A stretch of DNA of 5,586 nt from Verrucomicrobiota bacterium (GTDB lineage: Bacteria > Verrucomicrobiota > Verrucomicrobiia > Chthoniobacterales > JAFAMB01), in contig JAFAJU010000488.1 of NCBI GenBank assembly GCA_019236035.1, positions 1 to 5,586 of the forward strand, given 5' to 3'. How positions within the stretch are numbered: position 1 is the first letter of the stretch; each line of letters starts with the position of its first letter. The notes under the pieces were generated by a model that ran no database searches, had not been told where the DNA came from, and saw only the letters and a program-made list of their open reading frames with translations. Positions 1 to 5,586 of the stretch are shown piece after piece. Both the position numbers and the translations under genes were made by a program.

Positions 1-741
1 CGGCTCCTGCGGTTTCAAGGAGAGCCGATCAATCATCATATGGGAGTCTCCGGTTACGCGGAGTACGCAGTCGTGTCGCGCCGCTCTGCTATCAAGGTCG
101 ACGGGTCGTTGCCTGCCCACGAAGCAGCTCTGTTCGGGTGCGCGGTACTAACCGGGGTCGGCGCCGTGGTTAATACGGCCAAACTCGCAGCCGGGACCAA
201 GGTCGCTGTTGTCGGCTTGGGTGGGGTCGGTTTGAGCGCTCTACTGGGTGCAAATGCGGCGGGAGCGGCCGAAATTGTAGCGGTCGACGTCAGTCCAGAA
301 AAGCTCGAGGTAGCGTTGCGGCTCGGTGCGACTAAAACTGTGCAGGCCGGTCCGGATGCGATCAAAGAGGTTCGCGATCTGACGGATGGCGGAGTTGACT
401 TTGCCTTCGAGATGGCGAGTTCCGTTCGAGCACTGCAATTGGCATACGACATCACAAAACGAGGGGGCACGACGGTTACGGCAAGCCTGCCCAATCCGGA
501 GCATCGATTTTCGATCCCGCCCGTTCAGTTGACCGCTGAGGAGCGGACGCTGAAAGGGTGTTATCTCGGATCGTGCGTTCCGGCGCGCGATATCCCGAGG
601 TTTATTGCGCTTTATCAGCGGGGAAAGCTGCCAGTTGATCGCTTACTGAGTGAGATCATTTCGATCGATGGATTGAACGAAGCATTCGATCGGTTGGCCG
701 AGGGTAAATCGATCCGGCAGGTGATGACGTTTCAGAGCTAG
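1..741 (+). CDS. Zinc-dependent alcohol dehydrogenase (MDR superfamily), C-terminal part, 5' end cut by window
   Basis: This is a cytosolic NAD-dependent medium-chain dehydrogenase that would interconvert an alcohol and an aldehyde or ketone; the substrate cannot be read from the sequence. The frame is open from base 1, so the 246 residues seen are the last two thirds of a protein usually about 360-370 long. The ATG at base 40 is internal, because the preceding residues (REGINHH-like, here GEPINHH before MGVSGYAEY) belong to the same conserved block. Visible features are FGC-x4-TG at about 45-53, whose Cys47 matches the third catalytic-zinc ligand of the family, the Rossmann motif GLGGVG at 72-77, and an acidic residue at the end of the second strand (AVDVS, Asp96), which favours NAD over NADP. 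The structural-zinc lobe and the first two catalytic-zinc ligands lie upstream of the window. The class III-like segment GVS-x-AEY supports the family call. It ends at TAG with no clear terminator of its own. Confidence 0.93.
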   Translation, partial: RLLRFQGEPINHHMGVSGYAEYAVVSRRSAIKVDGSLPAHEAALFGCAVLTGVGAVVNTAKLAAGTKVAVVGLGGVGLSALLGANAAGAAEIVAVDVSPEKLEVALRLGATKTVQAGPDAIKEVRDLTDGGVDFAFEMASSVRALQLAYDITKRGGTTVTASLPNPEHRFSIPPVQLTAEERTLKGCYLGSCVPARDIPRFIALYQRGKLPVDRLLSEIISIDGLNEAFDRLAEGKSIRQVMTFQS

Positions 742-797
742 CCTTTTTCTGCGTTTGAATCTAGGGCTGCGCTACGGGCCGATCGCCCGGCGACTTA

Positions 798-958
798 TTG
801 TCCCGGAGGGACTTATGAGAGTAGCCAGGCACGAAGTGCCTGGCCGCCTTCGCAGACTACGGCGCGCCCGACAGCCAGAGATTTGCGCAACCATCTTCTG
901 CGGTCGCGACGTAGGCTTTGCGGAGTCGGGCTACCATCGTGCAGTCCCTCCGGGACAA
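798..958. repeat. 16-bp perfect inverted repeat bounding the palindrome cluster
   Basis: The sequence TTGTCCCGGAGGGACT at 798-813 is repeated as its exact reverse complement at 943-958. Further inside, GTAGCC at 821-826 matches GGCTAC at 929-934, and GCCCGAC at 866-872 matches GTCGGGC at 925-931. The two flanks are therefore decayed mirror copies around a central stretch. Each 16-base arm contains its own small hairpin. Confidence 0.8.
824..844. repeat. Perfect 9-bp hairpin with GAA loop
   Basis: GCCAGGCAC and GTGCCTGGC pair perfectly around the three-base loop GAA. It sits inside the left part of the palindrome cluster. There is no T-run after it, so it is not a typical intrinsic terminator, although it could still stabilise the 3' end of the dehydrogenase transcript. 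Confidence 0.8.
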
Positions 959-1110
959 GGAAGACAAACCGCGATTAAGTTAGCGCCTATGGGCTTCAGC
1001 CCTGGGTAGGCAGCCAACGAAATTCGCCCTGCAAGGGCGTCCGAACCATCATCGGTTTACAGCAATCATTAGCAGGGTTAAAACCGCTGTATATCGTAGC
1101 ACTTTTACTA

Positions 1111-1139
1111 TTGTCCTCGTGCTAGTTTGTTGTTTTCAT
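1111..1139 (+). promoter_or_regulatory. Possible sigma-70-type promoter for the patatin gene
   Basis: TTGTCC at 1111-1116 and TTTCAT at 1134-1139 are separated by 17 bases, and each matches four of six consensus positions. The stretch is the AT-rich part of the gap just after the palindromes. The match is weak and other placements are possible. A start about seven bases downstream would leave a leader of roughly 30-35 bases. Confidence 0.2.
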
Positions 1140-1179
1140 TGGTCGCTTCCTACACTTCTCGATGCTTTGAACCAACAAT

Positions 1180-2868
1180 ATGCCGAAACGTCTTGCTATA
1201 ACTATCTCAGGGGCCGTCTCTCTCGGCAGCTACGAAGCCGGTGTACTCTATGAAGTCATTAATGCGATCGGGCAACACAATAGCCATCCGGATATTAGGG
1301 ACAATCCCGGTCAACAAATCGAGATTGATGTGCTAACCGGTGCCTCCGCAGGGGGCATGACAGCCACAATTGCGGCTCAGAAACTCATGCTTGAAGCCGG
1401 TGCTTTAAAGGGCGCTTACACTAACTCCTTCTACCTCCCTTGGGTTGCCGATGTCAGTTTGGACGGTCTGCTGAACTTCCACGGCGACGATGACCCTCTG
1501 AAGTCTATTCTGTCTTCTGAGCATGTCATCGATATTTCTAAGCGCCACCTGGTCGCGCGATATTTAAGCCACGCCGATCCCCCGCGGGAGCGCCATCCGG
1601 CCGGTGCCAAGCGGATTCGGCTTGGGCTGGCGCTCTCTAATTTAAACGGAATCGACTATGGCTTGCCTCTCAGACCGGAAGGCAAGTTCATTTATACTAG
1701 ACACCAGGATGAACTGACGACTTGGATCGACGACGGCGTCGCGGCTGACGATAGCTTCGATTTCTGGGATGCTTTACGAAACGCCGCGGTCTCGTGCGGA
1801 GCCTTTGCGTTTGCCTTTCGCGTTATCGATGTCATCCGCCACGCTGCCGAGTTCACCCGGCCAAACCTTCAGACTCACATTGCTCCTACCCAGGCCTTCA
1901 GCTATACCGACGGAGGCACCTTTCATAACGAACCTCTTGGTTTAGCAAAGAACTTGGTTGATCTGATAGATGGCCATCAAAACGTCGACAGCCGCTTTTA
2001 TCTCTTCGTTGCTCCCGGGGCAAAGAGTTCAGTCGCAAGCGCAGATTTTGCGGCGGCGGGCGCTAACTTCCGCGCTACGGGGCTACGGCTGGTTAATGCT
2101 ATTTTCACTCAGGCGCGGTTTCAGGACTGGATTTTCGCCGAGACGGTCAACGCAAGCATCGAAGTCTTCAACGCTCAGGCGCGCGCGGCGATGCAGCTCT
2201 TCAATCAGGAGACCGCTGCGGTGACAAAGCGGTCCAAGGCGTTTCAAACAAGCATCGACTCTATTCTCCCGGATCTTTTCAACAGCCGCCCTGAACCACG
2301 TCCTGGTGAGCCGCCACTCGAGACGCTCGAGGCCGCACGTGAACGCGCCAAGAATCAGTGGGCCGGCGAATACAATTCACTGCCGGCCGCGACCCGGGAC
2401 GCCTGGCTGGATACGGTTCTCGCGTTGGAAAGTGCGGCCCAGCTAGGAACACGTGAGGAGATGACTATCTATGGCATTACCGCATCGAACAGTGAACTTG
2501 CCAGCACCGAACTTACCGCCTTCGCCGGCTTCTTCGACCGGCGTTGTCGTGACCACGATTACGATGTGGGCCGCGCAAAGGGACGTCAATTCCTGACCAA
2601 TAGCATCCTCACTCAGCCGCATCAGATCGGCCCTATCTTTTATCCCGATCCCGAACCTTTGCGCGCGATCGACCCGCATTTGGACGGTCTTACGCTCGAC
2701 CGGATGGACCGAGCCCCACGCGAACAGCTGCGGGACAGACTCTCCTCCCGTGCCCATGACATCCTGGCCCAGTTCGGCGTCGGCACAGGTCTCTTTGCCG
2801 GCGTCGTCCGCGAAACCATAGTTGACACTATTATCAAACCTCAGCTCAACAATCTGCTGAAGTTGTGA
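1180..2868 (+). CDS. Patatin-like phospholipase family protein, long form (562 aa)
   Basis: A predicted lipid acyl hydrolase using a Ser-Asp dyad. The N-terminal patatin domain shows the glycine-rich oxyanion-hole loop (SGAVSLGSYEAG, about 10-21), the nucleophile elbow GASAG at 54-58 (Ser56), and the DGG motif at 244-246 (Asp244). Homologous long patatins carry a further region after the catalytic part. Here about 300 residues follow the DGG, including FFDRRCRDHDYDVGR at about 451-465, which resembles the conserved F-DRR-x-R-x-DY-x-GR block of DUF3376-type patatins. No signal peptide or membrane segment is evident, so it is probably cytosolic or peripheral. The ATG start is forced: an in-frame TGA lies four codons upstream and the oxyanion loop begins at residue 10. 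No Shine-Dalgarno sequence precedes it. No cyclase or other CBASS-type partner is adjacent, so a defence role is not supported. The substrate is unknown. Confidence 0.92.
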   Translation: MPKRLAITISGAVSLGSYEAGVLYEVINAIGQHNSHPDIRDNPGQQIEIDVLTGASAGGMTATIAAQKLMLEAGALKGAYTNSFYLPWVADVSLDGLLNFHGDDDPLKSILSSEHVIDISKRHLVARYLSHADPPRERHPAGAKRIRLGLALSNLNGIDYGLPLRPEGKFIYTRHQDELTTWIDDGVAADDSFDFWDALRNAAVSCGAFAFAFRVIDVIRHAAEFTRPNLQTHIAPTQAFSYTDGGTFHNEPLGLAKNLVDLIDGHQNVDSRFYLFVAPGAKSSVASADFAAAGANFRATGLRLVNAIFTQARFQDWIFAETVNASIEVFNAQARAAMQLFNQETAAVTKRSKAFQTSIDSILPDLFNSRPEPRPGEPPLETLEAARERAKNQWAGEYNSLPAATRDAWLDTVLALESAAQLGTREEMTIYGITASNSELASTELTAFAGFFDRRCRDHDYDVGRAKGRQFLTNSILTQPHQIGPIFYPDPEPLRAIDPHLDGLTLDRMDRAPREQLRDRLSSRAHDILAQFGVGTGLFAGVVRETIVDTIIKPQLNNLLKL

Positions 2869-2877
2869 AACTAACAT

Positions 2878-2927
2878 TAGCCTGCCTCGCTCACAAATCT
2901 CTAAAGATTTATGAGCGAGGCAGGCTA
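2878..2927. terminator. Strong bidirectional terminator hairpin between convergent genes
   Basis: The arms at 2878-2893 (TAGCCTGCCTCGCTCA) and 2912-2927 pair perfectly over 16 bp. After one C/A mismatch, AAATC (2895-2899) pairs with GATTT (2906-2910) around a six-base loop. It starts nine bases after the patatin stop. The right arm ends exactly on the DUF2252 stop codon (2925-2927 on the minus strand). Neither side has a long T-run; the minus-strand exit (ATGTTAGTTTC) is the more T-rich. Position between two converging genes makes a shared terminator or 3'-end stabiliser the natural reading. Confidence 0.8.
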
Positions 2928-4331
2928 GATACCGTATTCTGCGGGTAGCCGTCCGGACTTGACGGCTCGCTGGAGGGCTTGGTGATCGGCTTCGGTCTGG
3001 TCTGCGTAGGCGCGCGCGAAGCGCGCGAATGCCCGGTCGGCGGCGTCACCCTTGCCAAGGTAGCCGGATAGCATGGTGGCACCGGTCGAGCGAGCGTGGC
3101 CTTTGGCGAGCAAGGCGCCGCAGATCCGCCCATAATCCATGAGCGCGGAGCCATCCATGCCTTCTATGGTGATCGCGCCCTTCATATCGCGGAATTGGCG
3201 GACATAGTAGTCGCGATTGTCCACCGTCGTCCAACCTAGGAGCGGATCGCTCACGGTCTGTAATGTCTGTTGGTACTCCACGACCCGCTGCCCCTGATGC
3301 GCGTGCCATGCGGTGTCACCATGGACAAAAGGGGCGACGCACGATCGCCTGGCCTGCTTCAATTGGATGAATACCATATCGTTCACACCATTGCCTTGCA
3401 GCAGTGCAACGAACGCTCGCAGGCCAACACTACCAACGCCAACAACCTTATGTGCGACATCGAGAACTACATACGAGCCAAGCACCCGGTGCCAATGCGG
3501 CGGGAGGGTCTTTAGGTATGCCTGGAGACCGTCGATGAGACGCTCTTTCTCTTCATCGGACACGTGCGTTACCAGAGGGGGCTGGTCCATGATATGGCGG
3601 TTGCCATCACGCTCGCGGGTCAGCTTAGGTAGCGCCCGGTCGGTCGTGCGCTGTCGAGCCAGATTCGCTGATCGCTCGATTTCTGCTCGTAGCGACCAAT
3701 CCGCCATCTCCTGCCGCATCCGATCAATGTCCATCCGGTTGAATGAGCGGGCCAGCAACGGTTCTCCTGCGAGCGCGCCAATCTGGCGGCGATACGCCGT
3801 TGCACACCAAAGCGCGGCGTCTTCACAAGTCGCTTCGGTCAGGCCGTTATACCGGCCAGCCACCCAAATACTCGTCACCAGGCGCCATAGGTCCCACTCC
3901 CACGGACCTGGATGTGCTTCATCGAAATCATTGAGGTCGAACACAAGATCGCGTTCCGGTGAGGCGTAGAATCCGAAGTTGCCCAGGTGTGCGTCGCCAC
4001 AAATTACGGGCTGGAGGCCGGTTCTGGGGAGGTTCGAAAAATCATCTGCCATCAAAGGGGCCGCACCGCGCAGAAAGGCATAGGGTGAGGCCGCCATCCG
4101 ACCGATCCGCACAGGGACGAGCTGATCCAGGCGCCCTGCGTGAGCCTCTTCGATGAGGTCAATCGGGTCAGGCCGCTCCTTTTTAGGTCGCCAGATGCCC
4201 AGATCTCCGCGCTTGGCCTGTTGGCGGAGCGCTCGGCCTGCCGCCCTTCGTTCTTTAGTCGTCGGCAGAGCAGTGCGAAGTTCGTTGGGCATCTTTCCCG
4301 CTGTGGTTAAAAGTTGCTTAAAGGATGTCAT
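2925..4331 (-). CDS. DUF2252 family protein (468 aa, kinase-like fold)
   Basis: A complete member of the uncharacterised DUF2252 family, whose motifs resemble those of aminoglycoside-phosphotransferase or choline-kinase-like enzymes; no reaction is established. Numbered from the chosen start, visible blocks are RIGRM-x4-YAFLRGAA (about 76-91), GDAHLGNFG (112-120, like the catalytic-loop HGD-x-H-x-x-N motif), FDLNDFDEA (about 131-139, like the metal-binding D-F-D motif), RQFRDMKG (378-385) and GHARSTG (about 411-417). All are intact and the frame is unbroken. The frame stays open to an ATG at 4484, but the extra 51 residues are encoded partly by the inverted-repeat block and look nothing like the family. 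I therefore choose the ATG at 4331 (MTSFKQLLTTAG), with a weak AAGAA upstream. The ATG at 4292 (MPNELRTALP) is also possible, but the purine-rich GGGAAAG abuts it too closely. Its stop codon lies within the shared terminator hairpin. No signal peptide is evident. Confidence 0.9.
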   Translation of the reverse strand: MTSFKQLLTTAGKMPNELRTALPTTKERRAAGRALRQQAKRGDLGIWRPKKERPDPIDLIEEAHAGRLDQLVPVRIGRMAASPYAFLRGAAPLMADDFSNLPRTGLQPVICGDAHLGNFGFYASPERDLVFDLNDFDEAHPGPWEWDLWRLVTSIWVAGRYNGLTEATCEDAALWCATAYRRQIGALAGEPLLARSFNRMDIDRMRQEMADWSLRAEIERSANLARQRTTDRALPKLTRERDGNRHIMDQPPLVTHVSDEEKERLIDGLQAYLKTLPPHWHRVLGSYVVLDVAHKVVGVGSVGLRAFVALLQGNGVNDMVFIQLKQARRSCVAPFVHGDTAWHAHQGQRVVEYQQTLQTVSDPLLGWTTVDNRDYYVRQFRDMKGAITIEGMDGSALMDYGRICGALLAKGHARSTGATMLSGYLGKGDAADRAFARFARAYADQTEADHQALQRAVKSGRLPAEYGI

Positions 4332-4441
4332 TGCATTCTTGCGCGTAATTCTGATTCGCCCAATCAAATAGCTAACCAAGTCGCCCGGAGAGTCAAAGTT
4401 TTCATGCGGGAAACAGTGGCGAAGCCGAGACAGATGATAGC

Positions 4442-4494
4442 CTAGCCCGCAAAAATCACGCGCTGGGAGAATCGACGAGCCCATTGCGGGCTAG
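4442..4494. repeat. Hairpin with 11-bp perfect stem
   Basis: CTAGCCCGCAA (4442-4452) and TTGCGGGCTAG (4484-4494) pair perfectly around a 31-base loop. The first four bases, CTAG, are also the innermost part of the outer arm of the large inverted repeat, so the two structures compete for them. The ATG at 4484 that would extend the DUF2252 frame lies in this stem. Confidence 0.75.
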
Positions 4495-4497
4495 AAA

Positions 4498-4532
4498 GCT
4501 CTTGAACAGATGCTGGGCGTCTTTTCAAGAGC
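4498..4532. terminator. Terminator-like hairpin within the inverted-repeat block
   Basis: GCTCTTGAA (4498-4506) and TTCAAGAGC (4524-4532) pair perfectly. After one mismatch, AGA/TCT, a T-G wobble and a further G-C pair extend the stem inward. On the plus strand it is followed by CTGTTTTAC, a short T-run typical of an intrinsic terminator, yet no plus-strand gene precedes it. It may instead be one helix of a larger structure. Confidence 0.5.
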
Positions 4533-4588
4533 CTGTTTTACAATTAAGGATTCGAAACAATCTGTTTTTAAACTCTTCTCTTCAAAGA

Positions 4589-4626
4589 GCAGCAGAATGG
4601 TCCGGCGTAGCCGGAGATTCTGCTGC
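4589..4626. repeat. Two-tier perfect hairpin (10 bp plus 5 bp)
   Basis: GCAGCAGAAT (4589-4598) pairs with ATTCTGCTGC (4617-4626). Inside, CCGGC (4602-4606) pairs with GCCGG (4610-4614) around the loop GTA, with small unpaired bulges between the tiers. It ends directly against the second left arm (4627) of the large inverted repeat, so the helices would be adjacent in a folded form. Confidence 0.8.
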
Positions 4627-4885
4627 CTGAGCCTGCGAGGCCTAGGAACAGGTAGCCCAAGACATCGAGCGCTGAAGGCGCGGAAGATTGGACCGGCGGC
4701 ACCGCCCTGCGAGACGGTTTGGTTGTGGCCTGCAATCAATGCCCGCCGAATCGCATCTGTCGCGCCTTCAGCCCTTGCGTCGTTCCAACTAACTTCCCCT
4801 AGGCCTCGCAAGCTCAGCCTAGGCTGTCATCTGTCTCGGCTTCGCCGCTAGACTCCAAAAATCTCTTCGGCTGATATAGCATCCC

Positions 4886-5586
4886 TCAGGCCAGAGCCAC
4901 CAACAGCTCGCGATTCATTCGACCGCTCTGATCAGCTACAATCGACCCACCCGCGATGTCGATGCGCCGCCTCTCCTGCTGCGGAAAAAGCAGCTTAATC
5001 TGCTCTGATTGTGGTGGAGGGACTTCTCCTTCGCGCTTAATGTTCACCAGCAATCTGGACGCGGACACCAGAATCTCTAACCGCCATGTGAAATAATGGC
5101 CCTCGCGATAGGCTTCACTTTCACCATCATCTTCAAAACATTCGTATACAAATAGCTTGTCGGTCCGTTGTGGGAAAATGCAAAAGGCGCGTTGATCGGC
5201 CCGCCTGGAGAAGCGTTGCTCTGCGACATTCAGTGGAATTACCGAGCCTTCTTTGGCCAGCAGCGGCGGACGATCCCAAGGCGCCGGCAGGACGATGTCT
5301 TGCGCACCCTGGTAGTAATCCCCAGTCCAAAAATCGTACCAGCCCGAACCGGCCGGAAGATAAATTGAACGGGCCCGTTGACCCGGTTCAACAACGGCTG
5401 CTACCAACAGGCTTTCCCCAAGTAGCATATCGTCGTTTTCCGCATAGCACCTCTCGTCTTCCGGGAAGTCATGAAACGTTGGCCGGACAATGGGCGCATA
5501 AATTCGATGCGCGCGCCACATGAGGTCGTAAAGATACGGGATCAGCCTGTACCGGAATTTTACCAGATCACGAATATACGGCGTAA
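4886..5586 (-). CDS. Glycoside hydrolase family 31 (alpha-glucosidase-type), C-terminal part, 5' end cut by window
   Basis: The frame is open to the window edge, so the ATG at 5521 is internal; 232 residues of a protein usually around 650-800 long are seen. GH31 enzymes are retaining alpha-glucosidases or alpha-xylosidases that release sugar from oligosaccharides. Family features in the fragment are RYRLIPYLYD at about 11-20 (end of the catalytic barrel), API-x-RP-x4-FP at about 30-41, NDD-x-LLGESLLVAAVV at about 50-65, the YLP-x-G-x-x-WYDFWTG block at about 75-88, and a GSVIP strand that begins the C-terminal beta domain. A YECFEDDGESEAYREGHY-like segment marks the final DUF5110-type beta-sandwich. 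The catalytic aspartates lie upstream of the window, so activity and exact substrate cannot be judged. It ends with TGA 36 bases before the inverted-repeat block. No visible gene of a shared pathway is next to it. Confidence 0.93.
   Translation of the reverse strand, partial: TPYIRDLVKFRYRLIPYLYDLMWRAHRIYAPIVRPTFHDFPEDERCYAENDDMLLGESLLVAAVVEPGQRARSIYLPAGSGWYDFWTGDYYQGAQDIVLPAPWDRPPLLAKEGSVIPLNVAEQRFSRRADQRAFCIFPQRTDKLFVYECFEDDGESEAYREGHYFTWRLEILVSASRLLVNIKREGEVPPPQSEQIKLLFPQQERRRIDIAGGSIVADQSGRMNRELLVALA

Larger units (their letters stand above)
775..1039. repeat. REP/BIME-like mosaic of palindromes
   Basis: At least five hairpin-forming units lie in about 265 bases. They are CGGGC/GCCCG at 775-789, GTCCC-GGA-GGGAC at 800-812, GCCAGGCAC-GAA-GTGCCTGGC at 824-844 (9 bp perfect, 3-base loop), GTCCC-TCC-GGGAC at 944-956, and CGCCCT-GCA-AGGGCG at 1025-1039. 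A further stem with GGGCT-TC-AGCCC at its tip and GCCTA/TAGGC at its base spans 985-1011. The density and short loops are typical of extragenic palindromic repeats that occur in many copies per genome. Copy number cannot be judged from one window. The style resembles intergenic repeats I associate with Acidobacteriota, but this is recollection rather than a search result. Confidence 0.7.
742..1179. other. Intergenic region, 438 bases, mostly palindromic repeat DNA
   Basis: The gap between the dehydrogenase and the patatin gene holds no convincing gene. An open frame of 84 codons at 755-1009 runs straight across several palindromes and is arginine-rich and low in complexity, so I treat it as spurious. 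About 775-1039 is a mosaic of hairpins, listed separately. From about 1070 to 1140 the DNA becomes AT-rich and is the likely promoter zone of the patatin gene. Confidence 0.75.
4415..4849. repeat. Large nested inverted-repeat block (foldback element or structured RNA)
   Basis: The arm at 4415-4445 is the inverted copy of 4819-4849, with 29 of 31 positions paired; both exceptions are T opposite G, so they would be G-U pairs in a plus-strand RNA. Nested inside, 4627-4646 pairs with 4798-4817 (19/20), 4671-4682 with 4761-4772 (12/12), 4685-4688 with 4755-4758, and 4694-4699 with 4743-4748. On the right side the two outer arms are separated by one base. On the left they are separated by 181 bases made largely of local hairpins. 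The shape is a long imperfect foldback with a hairpin-rich insertion in one arm. No target-site duplication is visible beside the outer ends, and no transposase gene is inside. Confidence 0.85.
4332..4885. other. Intergenic region, 554 bases, dominated by a nested inverted-repeat block
   Basis: The gap lies between the DUF2252 start and the GH31 stop, both on the minus strand. Open frames on both strands (4510-4851 plus, 113 codons; 4491-4811 minus, 106 codons) cross every hairpin and show no family resemblance, so I do not call them genes. The content is described under the inverted-repeat entries. An AT-rich stretch at about 4533-4577 is the only place that looks able to hold a promoter, and I cannot pick convincing boxes. 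Confidence 0.7.

Noticed and set aside
755..1009. 84-codon plus-strand open frame after the dehydrogenase
   Set aside because: It is read straight through a cluster of palindromes, is arginine-rich and has no recognisable family; best seen as a chance frame in repeat DNA.
1970..2224. Other open frames overlapping the patatin and DUF2252 genes (for example 1970-2224 plus, 2443-2877 minus, 3313-3969 plus)
   Set aside because: They are shadows of well-supported genes in GC-rich DNA and have no conserved motifs of their own.
1180..2868. Patatin as a CBASS-type (CapV) antiphage effector
   Set aside because: No CD-NTase, Cap2/Cap3-like or other defence gene is next to it; the neighbours are a metabolic dehydrogenase and a DUF2252 gene.
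4534..4565. TTCGAATCC on the minus strand as a tRNA T-loop
   Set aside because: The required five-base T-stem, acceptor stem and anticodon arm cannot be formed around it.
4415..4849. A complete insertion sequence
   Set aside because: There is no transposase frame between the arms and no target-site duplication is visible beside positions 4415 and 4849; at most it is a non-autonomous element.
4491..4851. Overlapping open frames of 106 (minus) and 113 (plus) codons in the gap before the GH31 gene
   Set aside because: Both run through all the inverted-repeat arms and hairpins, have no family motifs, and occupy the same bases on opposite strands; structure rather than coding explains the sequence.

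Overview
The window is a chromosomal-looking stretch with four protein genes: two are cut by the window edges and two are complete. The order is: the 3' end of a zinc-dependent alcohol dehydrogenase (+), a 438-base gap rich in short palindromes, a complete patatin-like phospholipase (+), a convergent complete DUF2252 protein (-), a 554-base gap holding a large nested inverted repeat, and the C-terminal third or so of a family 31 glycoside hydrolase (-).

The organism cannot be fixed from sequence alone. The moderately GC-rich DNA and the metabolic gene set suggest a free-living soil or environmental bacterium. The palindromic gap at about 775-1039 (GTCCCGGAGGGAC, CCAGGCAC..GTGCCTGG and GGGCTTCAGCCC units) resembles intergenic repeats I associate with Acidobacteriota. 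The protein families also occur widely in Alphaproteobacteria, so this placement is tentative.

The genes do not form an obvious pathway or operon. The patatin gene and the DUF2252 gene converge on one strong perfect hairpin (2878-2927), which probably terminates transcription from both sides and contains the DUF2252 stop codon. The DUF2252 gene and the GH31 gene lie on the same strand but are separated by the inverted-repeat block, so they are probably not tightly co-transcribed.

The most interesting object is the non-coding block at 4415-4849. A 31-base arm pairs with its inverted copy 373 bases downstream at 29 of 31 positions. Inside it a 20-base arm (19/20) and a 12-base arm (12/12) pair in the same nested order, and a 181-base insert in the left arm is itself made largely of hairpins. 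This is either a non-autonomous foldback or MITE-like element, or a large structured RNA. I see no CRISPR array, tRNA, rRNA, transposase gene or recognisable defence system.
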